64,000 bases of DNA from Flavobacterium tagetis. Lineage in GTDB: Bacteria; Bacteroidota; Bacteroidia; Flavobacteriales; Flavobacteriaceae. Positions 1-8,666 of this stretch are shown here, one piece after another. The translations under genes were made by a program, and so were the position numbers. The notes beneath the pieces are model-generated. The model had not been told where the DNA came from. It saw only the letters and a list, made by a program, of their open reading frames with translations, and made no database searches. The stretch spans positions 1,116,001-1,180,000 of the forward strand of contig NZ_JAERSF010000001.1 of assembly GCF_016735615.1 (NCBI RefSeq), read 5' to 3'. Positions within the stretch are counted from its first letter, which is position 1. Every line of letters begins with the position of its first letter.

Positions 1-702
1 TGGTTGTGCAAGAGAATCTAAAATTTCGATTTCTTTTTTTCCTCCACCAAAAAGTAAAATTTTATATGATGAATTTTTAGCCAATTTTGCAATTACTTGT
101 TTCATTAAATCCAAAGGATAAACTTTAGAATCATATTGGGCAAAAGGTGCGATTCCTATTAATTTCGAATTTTCCCTTCCTATAATTTCTATAATATCAG
201 AACTTAAGGTTGCCTTTTCAGGAAATTTCGGATTTGATAAATTTAATAGAAAACCAAGTTCTTCAAACACTTTAGCATGTCTTTCGAACATAGTTGGTAA
301 TTGTTTGAAAATCTTGTTTTCTTCACGCGTTAATTCTTTTTTACCTTCACGGCCTTTATCAACAGTTGCTCTTTTTTTTCCGCTTAACGCGAAAAGCAAA
401 CTCACAACCTTAGATCTCAAAACATTATGAAGATCTGCAAAAGCATCAATTTTCAATTTTTTTACATCCGAATACAACTTTAAAAGTCCTAGAAATCCCT
501 TGTGTCTTTCCTTTTCATCAAAAGCAAAAAATTCAAGATTCGGAATTCCCTCAAAAAAAGGTTTGAAAAATGGACGCGAAATAACTGTTAATTTTACCTC
601 TGGATACTGTTTTACAAAAGCTCGTAAAACAGGAACCGTCATGGCGACATCTCCCATTGCGGATAGTCTCATGACGGCTATATGCTTAATTTTGCTAGAC
701 AA
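1..702 (-). CDS. Glycosyltransferase family 9 (heptosyltransferase-like), 3' end beyond window
   Basis: The minus-strand frame is open from about 702 to the window edge, so the C-terminus is missing. The N-terminus reads LSSKIKHIAVMRLSAMGDVAM, the typical GT9/ADP-heptose:LPS heptosyltransferase start (beta strand followed by RLSxMGD). A later segment, LIGIAPFAQYDSKVYP, fits the start of the second GT-B Rossmann domain, where the nucleotide-sugar binds. I chose the TTG at 702 because the ATG at 672 would cut off the first beta strand; a second TTG at 711 is possible. It starts just after the stop of the DUF4254 gene, so the two are probably co-transcribed. Expected role: transfer of a sugar to LPS core or a related glycan at the inner membrane. 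The acceptor is unknown. Confidence 0.85.
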   Translation of the reverse strand, partial: MSSKIKHIAVMRLSAMGDVAMTVPVLRAFVKQYPEVKLTVISRPFFKPFFEGIPNLEFFAFDEKERHKGFLGLLKLYSDVKKLKIDAFADLHNVLRSKVVSLLFALSGKKRATVDKGREGKKELTREENKIFKQLPTMFERHAKVFEELGFLLNLSNPKFPEKATLSSDIIEIIGRENSKLIGIAPFAQYDSKVYPLDLMKQVIAKLAKNSSYKILLFGGGKKEIEILDSLAQP

Positions 703-712
703 GTCTGCCAAA

Positions 713-1318
713 TTATTTTTTATTTTGATATAAAACTGGATTCAAATCATCGTCGTTGTACATTTTCATTTGTTTGTACACCTTCATGAATTTATCTCCG
801 TTTTCGATATCTGTCAACAATTCTTCAATTGCTGTAGATAAATCTGTTCTTTGTTCTAAAAGAATATTTAATTTTTCCTGACATTTATCTCTGTGCTCTT
901 GAGAAGCTTCTGCACGATTAGCTTCTTCATGCATATGATAAATTTTTAAAGCCAAAATCGACAATCTATCAAAAGCCCAAGCTGGACTCTCAGAATTGAT
1001 TTTCGCTCCATCTTTTACCTTTACATCACTATATTTCTGTAAAAAGTAACTATCTATGTATTCCACCATATCAGTACGTTCCTGATTTGATGCATCAATT
1101 CTTCTTTTTAATGTTAGAGCTGCTACAGGATCAATCTGCGGATCGCGAATAATATCTTCAAAATGCCATTGAACAGTATCAATCCAATTTTTTAGATATA
1201 ACAAATGTTCGAATTTATCTTTTGGATATGGATTGTTTATTGGCTGGTCAACATTATCAAATTGGTGATAATCTTTGATGCTTTGTTCGAAAACTGAATA
1301 TGCTAATTTTGAAAACAT
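713..1318 (-). CDS. DUF4254 domain-containing protein
   Basis: 201 aa, soluble and mostly helical, with no signal peptide or membrane segment. The N-terminal stretch (SIKDYHQFDNVDQPINNPYP) and the central region match what I recall of the DUF4254 family of Bacteroidota. The function is unknown. The family is usually encoded beside GT9 heptosyltransferases, as it is here (about 10 nt before the GT9 start), suggesting a shared job in LPS-core or surface-glycan synthesis. A TATCTTTG box (1339-1346, minus) lies 20 nt before the ATG, a good match to the Bacteroidota -7 promoter element. Confidence 0.85.
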   Translation of the reverse strand: MFSKLAYSVFEQSIKDYHQFDNVDQPINNPYPKDKFEHLLYLKNWIDTVQWHFEDIIRDPQIDPVAALTLKRRIDASNQERTDMVEYIDSYFLQKYSDVKVKDGAKINSESPAWAFDRLSILALKIYHMHEEANRAEASQEHRDKCQEKLNILLEQRTDLSTAIEELLTDIENGDKFMKVYKQMKMYNDDDLNPVLYQNKK

Positions 1319-1427
1319 GTTTTTATTTTTTTATAAAACAAAGATACTTTTTATACTTTTATACTTTGAAAAAAAAGGTTAATTTTTCAACTATTCATAA
1401 AAAACAATCGCTCTTATAAAAAATATT

Positions 1428-2081
1428 ATGAAAATCCATTATATCTCTGAGAACAACAGTGTATTAAATCATTTTTTAGGCCAGCTCCGAAATGTAAATG
1501 TTCAAAACGACAGTATGCGTTTTCGTAGAAATATTGAGCGTATTGGAGAAATTATGGCTTATGAACTGAGCAAAATTTTGCCGTATAAAAAAGTTGATAT
1601 TCAAACACCTCTTGGAATTAAGAAAACTACAGAAATTGATGCAGATTTAGTTTTATGCCCTATTTTACGGGCTGGATTACCTCTTCATAATGGTTTTTTA
1701 AATTATTTTGATCATGCTGAAAACAGCTTTGTTTCTGCCTGCAGATTTCACCCAAATAATGACGATGAATTTGAAATAAGAGTTGAATATCAAGCCATTT
1801 CAGATCTAAATAATAAAACTGTTCTGCTTCTTGACCCAATGCTCGCTACAGGACAATCGATTGTTGCTGTTCATAAAAAACTAATAGAGAATGCTGCTCC
1901 AACAGAAATACATATTGTTGTAGTTATTGCTGCTCCAGAAGGAATAGCCTTTCTTGAAGAAAATCTTCCTGAAAACTGTCATTTATGGGTAGCATCTCTA
2001 GACGAAAAACTAAATGAGAAAAACTACATTGTTCCAGGTCTTGGCGACGCTGGTGATCTTGCTTACGGAAGCAAATTATAA
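1428..2081 (+). CDS. upp: Uracil phosphoribosyltransferase
   Basis: 217 aa, the usual length for UPRT. It converts uracil and PRPP to UMP plus pyrophosphate in the cytosolic pyrimidine salvage pathway. The PRPP-binding loop appears as LLLDPMLATGQS around residues 133-144, and the C-terminal uracil-binding segment as GLGDAGDLAYGSKL. The N-terminal block with RRNIERIGEIMAYEL is also family-typical. It is divergent from the DUF4254 gene and convergent with the following membrane-protein gene, the two stop regions overlapping by 6 nt. Confidence 0.96.
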   Translation: MKIHYISENNSVLNHFLGQLRNVNVQNDSMRFRRNIERIGEIMAYELSKILPYKKVDIQTPLGIKKTTEIDADLVLCPILRAGLPLHNGFLNYFDHAENSFVSACRFHPNNDDEFEIRVEYQAISDLNNKTVLLLDPMLATGQSIVAVHKKLIENAAPTEIHIVVVIAAPEGIAFLEENLPENCHLWVASLDEKLNEKNYIVPGLGDAGDLAYGSKL

Positions 2082-3005
2082 CTGAGAGAAAAAAGTAAAT
2101 AAACTACACACAATCAGAGTATAATAAACAATTTCATTATTCAGTTTCTGCTGCATGTATTCTACGTGGCTAGTTGCCATAATGCTTAATGGTGCAATAC
2201 TAAACAATAATAAATCATTGCTTTTATTTGGCGAAATGATGTAAACAAATGCCGCTATAAAAAAGCAAGCTACTATTTTCTTATATGAAGAATGGACAAT
2301 TTGAGGTCTGTTTGACAATGTCATTAACATCGAAGTAACAAAAAACAGAGCTACAGCAGTGTATATTGAAAGTGCCGCATTTTCGTAATTATTCTTAAAA
2401 TAATCAATTCTAAAATCAATTACCGCTCTTTCTTGAATGAAAGTTATAGCATCAAAATTTAAAATTAAAGATGTCATATAGAATAAAATTGTTACTGCCA
2501 AAAGTGCTATAAAAGGCAAAACCCAGTTCCTATAATCTCTTGAAACGTGAAAAATAATTGAGATGTAAACCAATATTAAGAAAAGGATGCTCCAAAATTG
2601 AAATAAAGAAGCTACAAAAATCCAAAACGCAGCATCAAATATTTTTTCTTTTGATGCTTTTAGGGATTGTAACGAAATTAATCTTCGAAGTGCCAATAAA
2701 ATGAAAAAATTGGCATAGATAACATTTGAGTTATTAAATATGGTTGGGAAAAATAATATAAACAACAAATAAAAAAGTATCGCGTAACCATTGTCTTTAC
2801 TGAGTCCGTTCTTTTTTACAATGAAATTAATCATGAAAAAAGAAGCCAAAATAAAGCACAACAAACTCACTTTTTGAAAAGCCAAAAAATAAGAAGTAAC
2901 CCAAGATGGGTCTTTAATTTGGAACATAAAAAAGAAAACCAGTATTAAAATTACAACCAATGAATAATTTAATGGCGTAGATTTTTTAAAAACACTTGTT
3001 ATCAT
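2076..3005 (-). CDS. Polytopic membrane protein, DUF6427-like
   Basis: 309 aa with about eight hydrophobic segments along its length (for example residues 17-30, 45-62 and 130-150) and short loops, so an inner-membrane protein with little soluble part. I recognise it as the Flavobacteriia family that sits beside upp and a 76-residue protein (DUF6427-like, recalled, not searched). No catalytic motif is visible. Its 3' end overlaps that of upp by 6 nt, which leaves no room for independent terminators. Function unknown. Confidence 0.8.
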   Translation of the reverse strand: MITSVFKKSTPLNYSLVVILILVFFFMFQIKDPSWVTSYFLAFQKVSLLCFILASFFMINFIVKKNGLSKDNGYAILFYLLFILFFPTIFNNSNVIYANFFILLALRRLISLQSLKASKEKIFDAAFWIFVASLFQFWSILFLILVYISIIFHVSRDYRNWVLPFIALLAVTILFYMTSLILNFDAITFIQERAVIDFRIDYFKNNYENAALSIYTAVALFFVTSMLMTLSNRPQIVHSSYKKIVACFFIAAFVYIISPNKSNDLLLFSIAPLSIMATSHVEYMQQKLNNEIVYYTLIVCSLFTFFSQL

Positions 3006-3146
3006 AAGGATATTTTATACTTTTGTGATTGTAAAGATAATACTTGTTTAAAAGGAAAAACCTAACAAGTTGAAAAAAGATTTGGTTTACCGAATTTTAT
3101 CTTCAAGGCATTACACAACAATAAATAACATATAATTTTTAAAATT

Positions 3147-3377
3147 ATGACAGCTTTTTTTGAAGGAATTCAATACCTATTCGTTAACATTTTGTTTGCT
3201 CCTCTTGACTTTTTACGTCATTTAGAATTAATTACATGGTTTGGTGCAAACACTATTAACTGGATTTTTATGATCATCTGTGCATGCGCAATCGTTTATT
3301 GGATTAAACAATTACGTATTTTTGATGACGCTGGAACAGAAAACCAAGATACAACGGCTCATTCATTTTTAAAATAA
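3147..3377 (+). CDS. Small membrane protein, DUF6341-like
   Basis: 76 aa. Residues 5-20 and 35-52 are hydrophobic (the second is WIFMIICACAIVYWI), giving one or two membrane segments. The C-terminal tail is polar and acidic (RIFDDAGTENQDTTAHSFLK). It matches the conserved small protein that accompanies upp and the DUF6427-like gene in flavobacteria. It is transcribed away from the DUF6427-like gene, so the 140-nt gap between them should hold two promoters. Function unknown. Confidence 0.75.
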   Translation: MTAFFEGIQYLFVNILFAPLDFLRHLELITWFGANTINWIFMIICACAIVYWIKQLRIFDDAGTENQDTTAHSFLK

Positions 3378-3386
3378 AAAACCAAA

Positions 3387-3404
3387 CCCTTTAATTAAAA
3401 AGGG
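3387..3404. terminator. Short hairpin between convergent genes
   Basis: CCCTTT-AATTAA-AAAGGG sits between the stop of the small membrane protein (+) and the stop of purD (-). The stem is short and T-runs lie on both sides, so it could be a weak bidirectional terminator. Confidence 0.4.
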
Positions 3405-3420
3405 CTTGTGAATTTTATTT

Positions 3421-4695
3421 TTAGATTAAATCGAAACCGATATCTTTTCTAAAATACATCTTATCAAAGCTTAGTTTATCTATGTTTTGGTAAGATTTTT
3501 TTATGGCCTCTTGGAAATTATCTCCGTAAGATGTTATTGCAATTACACGACCTCCATTAGTAACGACATTTTCGCCATCTAATTTTGTTCCTGCGTGAAA
3601 AACTATTGAATCTGTCACATTTTCTAAACCAGAAATTACTTTTCCTTTTTCGAAATCCTCAGGATATCCGCCAGAAACAACCATTACAGTTGTTGCACTT
3701 CTTGGATCAACTTCTAAATTAAAGTCTCCTAATTTTTGATCTGCAACTGATAAAAACAATTCAACTAAATCAGATTTTAATCTTGGAACTACAACTTCAG
3801 TTTCAGGGTCACCCATTCTTACATTGTATTCAATAACGATTGGTTCTCCTTTTACATTGATTAAACCAATGAATACAAAACCTTTATATTCGATTCCGTC
3901 TTTCTGGAAACCTTCAATTGTTGGTTTTACGATGCGCGTTTCAATTTTTTCCATCAAAACAGCATCTACGTAAGGAACTGGAGAAACTGCTCCCATTCCG
4001 CCTGTATTTAAACCTGTATCACCTTCTCCAATTCGTTTGTAATCTTTTGCTGTTGGAAGAATTTTATAGCTTTTTCCATCTGTTAAAACGAAACAGCTTA
4101 ATTCGATTCCGTCCAAAAATTCTTCGATAACCACTTTAGAACTTGCCGCTCCAAATTTCTCGTGAACCAACATGTTTCTAAGTTCAGTTTTTGCTTCTTC
4201 AAGATCCTGAATAATCAAAACGCCTTTTCCTGCTGCTAAACCGTCTGCTTTTAAAACGTATGGTGGCTGTAAAGTTTCTAAAAACTCGCATCCTTTTTCA
4301 ACCGTTTCAGCAGTAAAACTATCATAAGCTGCAGTTGGAATATTATGTTTCATCAAGAATTCTTTTGCAAATTCTTTACTTCCTTCCAATTGTGCACCCA
4401 ATTTTGATGGACCGATAACTGGAATATTTTTCAAACTTTCGTCGTTTTTAAAATAATCATAAATACCTTTCACCAATGGATCTTCTGGTCCTACGACTAC
4501 TAAACTTATATTTTCTTTAAGCACTAATGCTTTTACTGCTTCAAAATCTGTCGCAGATATGGCAACGTTTTCAGCGATTGCAGCAGTTCCTGCATTTCCA
4601 GGCACTACAAAAAGTTTTTCGCAAAGCGGACTCTGTGTCATTTTCCATGCAAATGCATGTTCTCTTCCGCCTGATCCCAATAGTAAAATTGTCAT
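3421..4695 (-). CDS. purD: Phosphoribosylamine-glycine ligase (GAR synthetase)
   Basis: 424 aa, full length. It joins 5-phosphoribosylamine and glycine using ATP, the second step of de novo purine synthesis. It begins MTILLLGSGGREHAFAWK, the PurD N-domain signature. VVVGPEDPLVKGI (about residues 66-78), the ATP-grasp segment PPYVLKADGLAAGKGV (about 143-158), NTGGMGA and the ligand region EYNVRMGDPETE (about 290-300) all fit. A TATTTTTG box (4721-4728, minus) lies 25 nt upstream of the ATG and is the likely promoter. It stands alone, not in an operon with other pur genes. Confidence 0.97.
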   Translation of the reverse strand: MTILLLGSGGREHAFAWKMTQSPLCEKLFVVPGNAGTAAIAENVAISATDFEAVKALVLKENISLVVVGPEDPLVKGIYDYFKNDESLKNIPVIGPSKLGAQLEGSKEFAKEFLMKHNIPTAAYDSFTAETVEKGCEFLETLQPPYVLKADGLAAGKGVLIIQDLEEAKTELRNMLVHEKFGAASSKVVIEEFLDGIELSCFVLTDGKSYKILPTAKDYKRIGEGDTGLNTGGMGAVSPVPYVDAVLMEKIETRIVKPTIEGFQKDGIEYKGFVFIGLINVKGEPIVIEYNVRMGDPETEVVVPRLKSDLVELFLSVADQKLGDFNLEVDPRSATTVMVVSGGYPEDFEKGKVISGLENVTDSIVFHAGTKLDGENVVTNGGRVIAITSYGDNFQEAIKKSYQNIDKLSFDKMYFRKDIGFDLI

Positions 4696-4720
4696 GGTGT
4701 TGTTATATTTAGTTGTGGTG

Positions 4721-4728
4721 CAAAAATA
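4721..4728 (-). promoter_or_regulatory. Bacteroidota -7 box for purD
   Basis: TATTTTTG on the minus strand, 25 nt before the purD ATG, matches TAnnTTTG. Confidence 0.5.
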
Positions 4729-4781
4729 ATTGCTTTTGAACGTAAAAAATAATTAAATCTTAAAAACTTCGTGATTCTTGG

Positions 4782-4810
4782 TTGTTAGTAATTGCTAAAT
4801 ATTATTTTTG
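4782..4810 (+). promoter_or_regulatory. Bacteroidota-type promoter (TTG-N18-TATTTTTG)
   Basis: TTG at 4782-4784 and TATTTTTG at 4803-4810 are 18 nt apart and end 19 nt before the ATG of the PaaK-like gene, matching the flavobacterial -33/-7 layout. Confidence 0.6.
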
Positions 4811-4829
4811 ACGAAAATTATCCCGAAAA

Positions 4830-6140
4830 ATGATTCGTCTTTTTGATCTTTCGCTAAAGCTAAATGGTTTTCCAATAAAGAAAGCTAAAGCTGAATTGGA
4901 TAAAATTGCTCATTTTTCTGAAGAAGAATTTGCTTCGTTTCTTGAAAACAAAAAAGCAGAAATCGTTGATTTTCATTTAAAAAACAACTCATTTTACAAA
5001 GAATTAGCAGGAAATGCAACCGCACAAAATTGGAAAAATCTTCCTATTTTAAATAAACAGAATTTACAAAAACCGCTGGAAGAAAGGCTTTCAAAAGGTT
5101 ATTCAAAAAAAAATATTTACCTCAACAAAACGTCTGGATCTAGCGGAACTCCTTTTATTTTTGCTAAAGACAAATATTCTCACGCTTTAACTTGGGCTTC
5201 CAATATTATGCGTTTCGGTTGGTTTGGGATTGATTTTAATCATTCGTATCAAGCTCGTTTTTACGGAATTCCGATGGATTTTATTGGATACCAAAAAGAA
5301 CGTTTCAAAGATTTTTTAACGCATCGTTTTCGTTTTCCTGTTTTTGATTTATCGGATGATGTTTTAAAGAAATTTCTAGAAAAATTCAGAACTAAAAAAT
5401 TCGATTATATCAACGGTTATACGAGTTCGATCGTTTTATTTGCCAAGTTTTTAGAACAGAAAAATATCATTTTAAAAGAAATTTGTCCGACTTTAAAAGC
5501 TTGTTTTGTTACATCAGAGATGCTTTTTGAAACGGATAAAAAACTCTTAGAAAAACAATTTGGAATTCCAATCATCAGCGAATATGGCGCTTCTGAACTA
5601 GATTTAATTGCTTTTGAAAATCCTCAAGGAGAGTGGCAGGTAAATGCAGAAACTCTTTTTGTAGAAATTTTAGATGAAAACAACAATCCTGTTCCACATG
5701 GAACAGAAGGAAAAATCGTGATTACTTCGTTATTCAACAAAGCAAATCCTTTCATTCGATATGAAATTGGCGACATTGGAATTCTGGACGAAAAAAGTAC
5801 GCCACAAAAACCAATTCTAAAAAAATTAACTGGAAGAACCAACGACGTTGCAATTCTCCCAAGTGGAAAAAAATCGCCTGGTTTGACGTTTTATTATGTA
5901 ACGAAAAGCATCATTGAAGATGACGGAAACGTAAAAGAATTTATCATCAAACAAACTAAAACAGACACTTTTGAAATCGAATATGTTGCTGATGCAGCAT
6001 TAGTTTCAGAACAAATTCAAAAAATAAAAGAAGCAATTGATTTGTATTTAGAACCCAATCTAAATTTCACTTTTACTCGAAAAACAGTTTTAGAAAGAAC
6101 CAATCGCGGGAAACTAAAACAATTTAAATCTTATTTATAA
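4830..6140 (+). CDS. Phenylacetate-CoA ligase (PaaK/CapK)-like adenylate-forming protein
   Basis: 436 aa. The family fold is recognised from the P-loop-like segment LNKTSGSSGTPFIF (about residues 97-110), the ISEYGASELD adenylation motif (about 248-257), and the conserved RYEIGDIG and KLTGRTNDV blocks of the C-terminal third. Members activate a carboxylate as an acyl-adenylate. CapK-type members sit in capsule and polysaccharide loci, where the substrate is usually unknown. Its place at the edge of the glycan locus favours a CapK-like role over true phenylacetate catabolism, since no paa genes are present. It is transcribed opposite to most of the locus and has its own promoter. Confidence 0.85.
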   Translation: MIRLFDLSLKLNGFPIKKAKAELDKIAHFSEEEFASFLENKKAEIVDFHLKNNSFYKELAGNATAQNWKNLPILNKQNLQKPLEERLSKGYSKKNIYLNKTSGSSGTPFIFAKDKYSHALTWASNIMRFGWFGIDFNHSYQARFYGIPMDFIGYQKERFKDFLTHRFRFPVFDLSDDVLKKFLEKFRTKKFDYINGYTSSIVLFAKFLEQKNIILKEICPTLKACFVTSEMLFETDKKLLEKQFGIPIISEYGASELDLIAFENPQGEWQVNAETLFVEILDENNNPVPHGTEGKIVITSLFNKANPFIRYEIGDIGILDEKSTPQKPILKKLTGRTNDVAILPSGKKSPGLTFYYVTKSIIEDDGNVKEFIIKQTKTDTFEIEYVADAALVSEQIQKIKEAIDLYLEPNLNFTFTRKTVLERTNRGKLKQFKSYL

Positions 6141-6156
6141 AATATAAATAAAATCT

Positions 6157-6164
6157 TACGTTTG
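6157..6164 (+). promoter_or_regulatory. Bacteroidota -7 box for ORF6N gene
   Basis: TACGTTTG matches TAnnTTTG and lies 20 nt before the ATG at 6185, suggesting the ORF6N gene is transcribed on its own. Confidence 0.5.
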
Positions 6165-6184
6165 CTTTTTTTAACTAAAAACTT

Positions 6185-6712
6185 ATGGAAGATCACTCTT
6201 TACTTTCTGAAGAAACAATTTCTAATAAAATATATTTTATCCGTGGTCAAAAGGTGATGCTTGATCGTGATTTGGCTTTGCTTTATGGAGTAGAGACAAA
6301 GCGATTAAAAGAACAAGTAAAAAGGAATTTAAACCGTTTCCCGAAAGACTTTATGTTTGAACTTACCAAGACAGAATTTCAAAATTGGAGGTCGCAATTT
6401 GCGACCTCCAATTCAGAAAAGATGAGTTTACGATATGCACCAATGGCTTTTACTGAATATGGTGTTATGATGCTTTCAAGCATTTTAAAAAGCGACAAAG
6501 CCATTCAAACTAATATTCAAATTGTGAGAATTTTCACGAAAGTGAGACAAATGCTTTTGGATACAACGGAAATTAAAATTGATATTCTACAGATTCAAAA
6601 GAAGTTAGAGAATCATGATAAAAATATCGAGTTAGTTTTTTCTTATTTAGATGAATTAACTGAGAAAAAAGAAAATGAATCTGAAAGAGTAAAGATTGGT
6701 TATAAAAAATAA
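6185..6712 (+). CDS. ORF6N domain DNA-binding protein
   Basis: 175 aa. The N-terminal 90 residues carry the ORF6N signature: IYFIRGQKVMLDRDLALLYG, then TKRLKEQVKRNLNRFP, FMFELT and the RSQFATSN stretch, ending in MAFTEYGVMMLSS. ORF6N domains come from phage antirepressor-like proteins and probably bind DNA. The C-terminal third is a predicted coiled coil (IDILQIQKKLENHDKNIELVFSYLDEL), probably for dimerisation. The codons for RSQFATSN form a 31-nt palindrome (6383-6413). It is a lone gene between glycan genes with no other phage genes around, which suggests an independently mobile or selfish gene. Confidence 0.88.
   Translation: MEDHSLLSEETISNKIYFIRGQKVMLDRDLALLYGVETKRLKEQVKRNLNRFPKDFMFELTKTEFQNWRSQFATSNSEKMSLRYAPMAFTEYGVMMLSSILKSDKAIQTNIQIVRIFTKVRQMLLDTTEIKIDILQIQKKLENHDKNIELVFSYLDELTEKKENESERVKIGYKK
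6383..6413. repeat. 31-nt palindrome inside the ORF6N gene
   Basis: Two perfect 15-nt arms (AATTGGAGGTCGCAA and its reverse complement) flank a single T. The core GGTCGCAATTTGCGACC resembles the hairpin just after the stop codon (6719-6739). Confidence 0.9.
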
Positions 6713-6718
6713 TTCTCT

Positions 6719-6739
6719 AAGGTCACAAATTGTGATCTT
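6719..6739. terminator. Hairpin after ORF6N gene
   Basis: AAGGTCACAA-A-TTGTGATCTT, one G-T pair in a 10-bp stem, lies 7 nt after the ORF6N stop and 11 nt before the stop of the convergent GT2 gene. It shares the GGTC-CAA-TTG-GA core with the internal palindrome, so it may be a binding site or relic as well as a terminator. Confidence 0.5.
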
Positions 6740-6749
6740 AAAAAATTCT

Positions 6750-7517
6750 TTAAACTTTCTTTATACACTTTGGTTTGATTATCAACTGAGTAAACAAAAA
6801 CCGAACCATCAATAAAATTGAAAAAACAAGATTATATCCATGAAATTCCCTGTAAACTCCAAAATTGTGTTTGATCAATTTGAATTTTGAAGAAGAAACA
6901 GAATCTTTTCTAATCCTGTAAAAAGCTAAAGATTCTGGAACTGGTTTTGCTGTTTTAATTTGTTTTAAAATTGTAAGCCATATTCTCCAATCTTGTCTTT
7001 TTTGCGACGTCTCCAAGATAATTTTCCCAAAATAATCTGCGTCATAAATGGCTGTCAAATTGCCAACATAATTGCAGAAAAACAATTGTTTATAAGTTAA
7101 CGGATTTGGTGATTCAACTCTTCTATTCAAATCATTTCCTTCCTCATCAATAGAATCGTAAAAGCTAAAAGTAAAGTGTAAATTATTTGCTTTTAAAAAC
7201 TGAATTTGCTTTTCTAATTTCTCAGGAAACCATAAATCATCAGCGTCTAAATAGGCAATATATTTTCCTGTCGCTTTTTCTAAAGCGGCGTTTCTGGCAA
7301 AACCATTTCCGCGATTTTCAGATAATTTAAAAAGCTTTATTCGGCTGTCTTTCTTAACAAATTCTTCAATTATAGCAACCGTATTATCTGTAGAAGCGTC
7401 ATCAACCAAAATCATTTCCCAATTTGTATAGGTTTGATTTTGGGCTGATTCTATTGTTAATCTAATGAACTTTTCAGTATTAAATGTTGGTGTTAAAATA
7501 GATACTAAATCGTTCAT
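6750..7517 (-). CDS. Glycosyltransferase family 2
   Basis: 255 aa. The N-terminus VSILTPTFNTEKFIRLTIES, EMILVDDASTDNT (about residues 35-47) and the metal-binding YLDADDLWFPEKL (about 90-102) are the GT-A/GT2 signature. FRIRKDSVSSSK near residue 210 is also typical. The last 30 residues are hydrophobic or basic and could touch the membrane. Expected role: adding one sugar to the repeat unit of a surface polysaccharide on the cytoplasmic face. The sugar and acceptor cannot be read from the sequence. It is 30 nt downstream of the UDP-glucuronate decarboxylase gene and probably co-transcribed with it. Confidence 0.93.
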   Translation of the reverse strand: MNDLVSILTPTFNTEKFIRLTIESAQNQTYTNWEMILVDDASTDNTVAIIEEFVKKDSRIKLFKLSENRGNGFARNAALEKATGKYIAYLDADDLWFPEKLEKQIQFLKANNLHFTFSFYDSIDEEGNDLNRRVESPNPLTYKQLFFCNYVGNLTAIYDADYFGKIILETSQKRQDWRIWLTILKQIKTAKPVPESLAFYRIRKDSVSSSKFKLIKHNFGVYREFHGYNLVFSILLMVRFLFTQLIIKPKCIKKV

Positions 7518-7547
7518 TAGAATTTATTTTCTTAAAAAGTGGAATTT

Positions 7548-8531
7548 CTATTTAATATAGCTTGAAAAGTCTTTGTGTTCTTCTTTCGCAAGTTCTTCAG
7601 GAGATAAAGATTTGAAATACTCATAAGTAATTTTCATTCCTTCTGCTCTATTTACTTTTGCTTCCCATCCCAGCAATTCTTTTGCTTTTGTAGTATCTGG
7701 CTGACGCTGCAATGGATCGTTTATTGGCAAAGGATGATAAACCACTTTCTGGTTTGTTCCCGTCAGTTTTATGATTTCTTCTGCGAAATCTTTAATCGTG
7801 ATTTCGTCTGGATTTCCAATATTTACTGGGTAAACATAATCTGAATGCAATAATCGATAAATCCCTTCAACTTGATCGTCTACATAACAGAAAGAACGAG
7901 TCTGCATTCCGTCTCCAAAAATTGTTAAATCTTCTCCACGAAGTGCCTGACCAATAAAAGCTGGAATTACACGTCCGTCGTTTAATCGCATTCTTGGCCC
8001 GTAAGTATTAAAAATACGCACGATTCTAGTCTCTACGCCATGAAACGTATGATATGCCATCGTGATAGATTCCTGAAAACGTTTAGCTTCATCATAAACA
8101 CCTCGAGGACCAATTGTATTTACGTTTCCGTAGTATTCTTCCGTTTGTGGATGTACCAAAGGATCTCCGTAAACTTCTGAAGTCGATGCAATCAAAATTC
8201 TCGCTTTTTTAACTCTCGCCAATCCTAATAAATTATGCGTACCTAAAGATCCTACTTTTAAAGTCTGGATCGGAATTTTTAAGTAATCAATCGGACTTGC
8301 TGGCGAAGCAAAATGCAATATATAATCTAAATCGCCTGGAACATGAACAAACTTCGTTATATCATGATGATAAAACTCGAAGTTTTCAAGTTTGAATAAA
8401 TGTTCAATATTCTTAAGATCTCCCGTAATCAAATTATCCATTCCAATTACAAAGTAACCTTCTTTGATAAATCTGTCACATAAATGTGATCCTAAAAATC
8501 CTGCAGCTCCAGTGATAAGTATTCTTTTCAT
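7548..8531 (-). CDS. UDP-glucuronate decarboxylase (UDP-xylose synthase), SDR family
   Basis: 327 aa. The extended SDR fold is shown by [16 protein letters not shown] (NAD-binding GxxGxxG, residues 6-21), the STSEVYGDP block (about 123-131) and the catalytic Y-x3-K in [11 protein letters not shown] (about 151-161). The stretches [19 protein letters not shown] and [14 protein letters not shown] are typical of UDP-glucuronic acid decarboxylases, which give UDP-xylose and CO2. That substrate assignment rests on family resemblance; a related NAD-dependent epimerase/dehydratase is the alternative. It would supply a nucleotide sugar to the neighbouring glycosyltransferases. Confidence 0.9.
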   Translation of the reverse strand: MKRILITGAAGFLGSHLCDRFIKEGYFVIGMDNLITGDLKNIEHLFKLENFEFYHHDITKFVHVPGDLDYILHFASPASPIDYLKIPIQTLKVGSLGTHNLLGLARVKKARILIASTSEVYGDPLVHPQTEEYYGNVNTIGPRGVYDEAKRFQESITMAYHTFHGVETRIVRIFNTYGPRMRLNDGRVIPAFIGQALRGEDLTIFGDGMQTRSFCYVDDQVEGIYRLLHSDYVYPVNIGNPDEITIKDFAEEIIKLTGTNQKVVYHPLPINDPLQRQPDTTKAKELLGWEAKVNRAEGMKITYEYFKSLSPEELAKEEHKDFSSYIK

Positions 8532-8666
8532 GATAAATTTTAAAGATGCACAAATATCTGCCTTTTAAATTAGATATAAAACCATCCAATAAAAGAAGTT
8601 TTGATATTTCAGGTTAACAGTTCATATCAATTTATCTATTTTTACCAAGAATTAAAATCCATTGTA

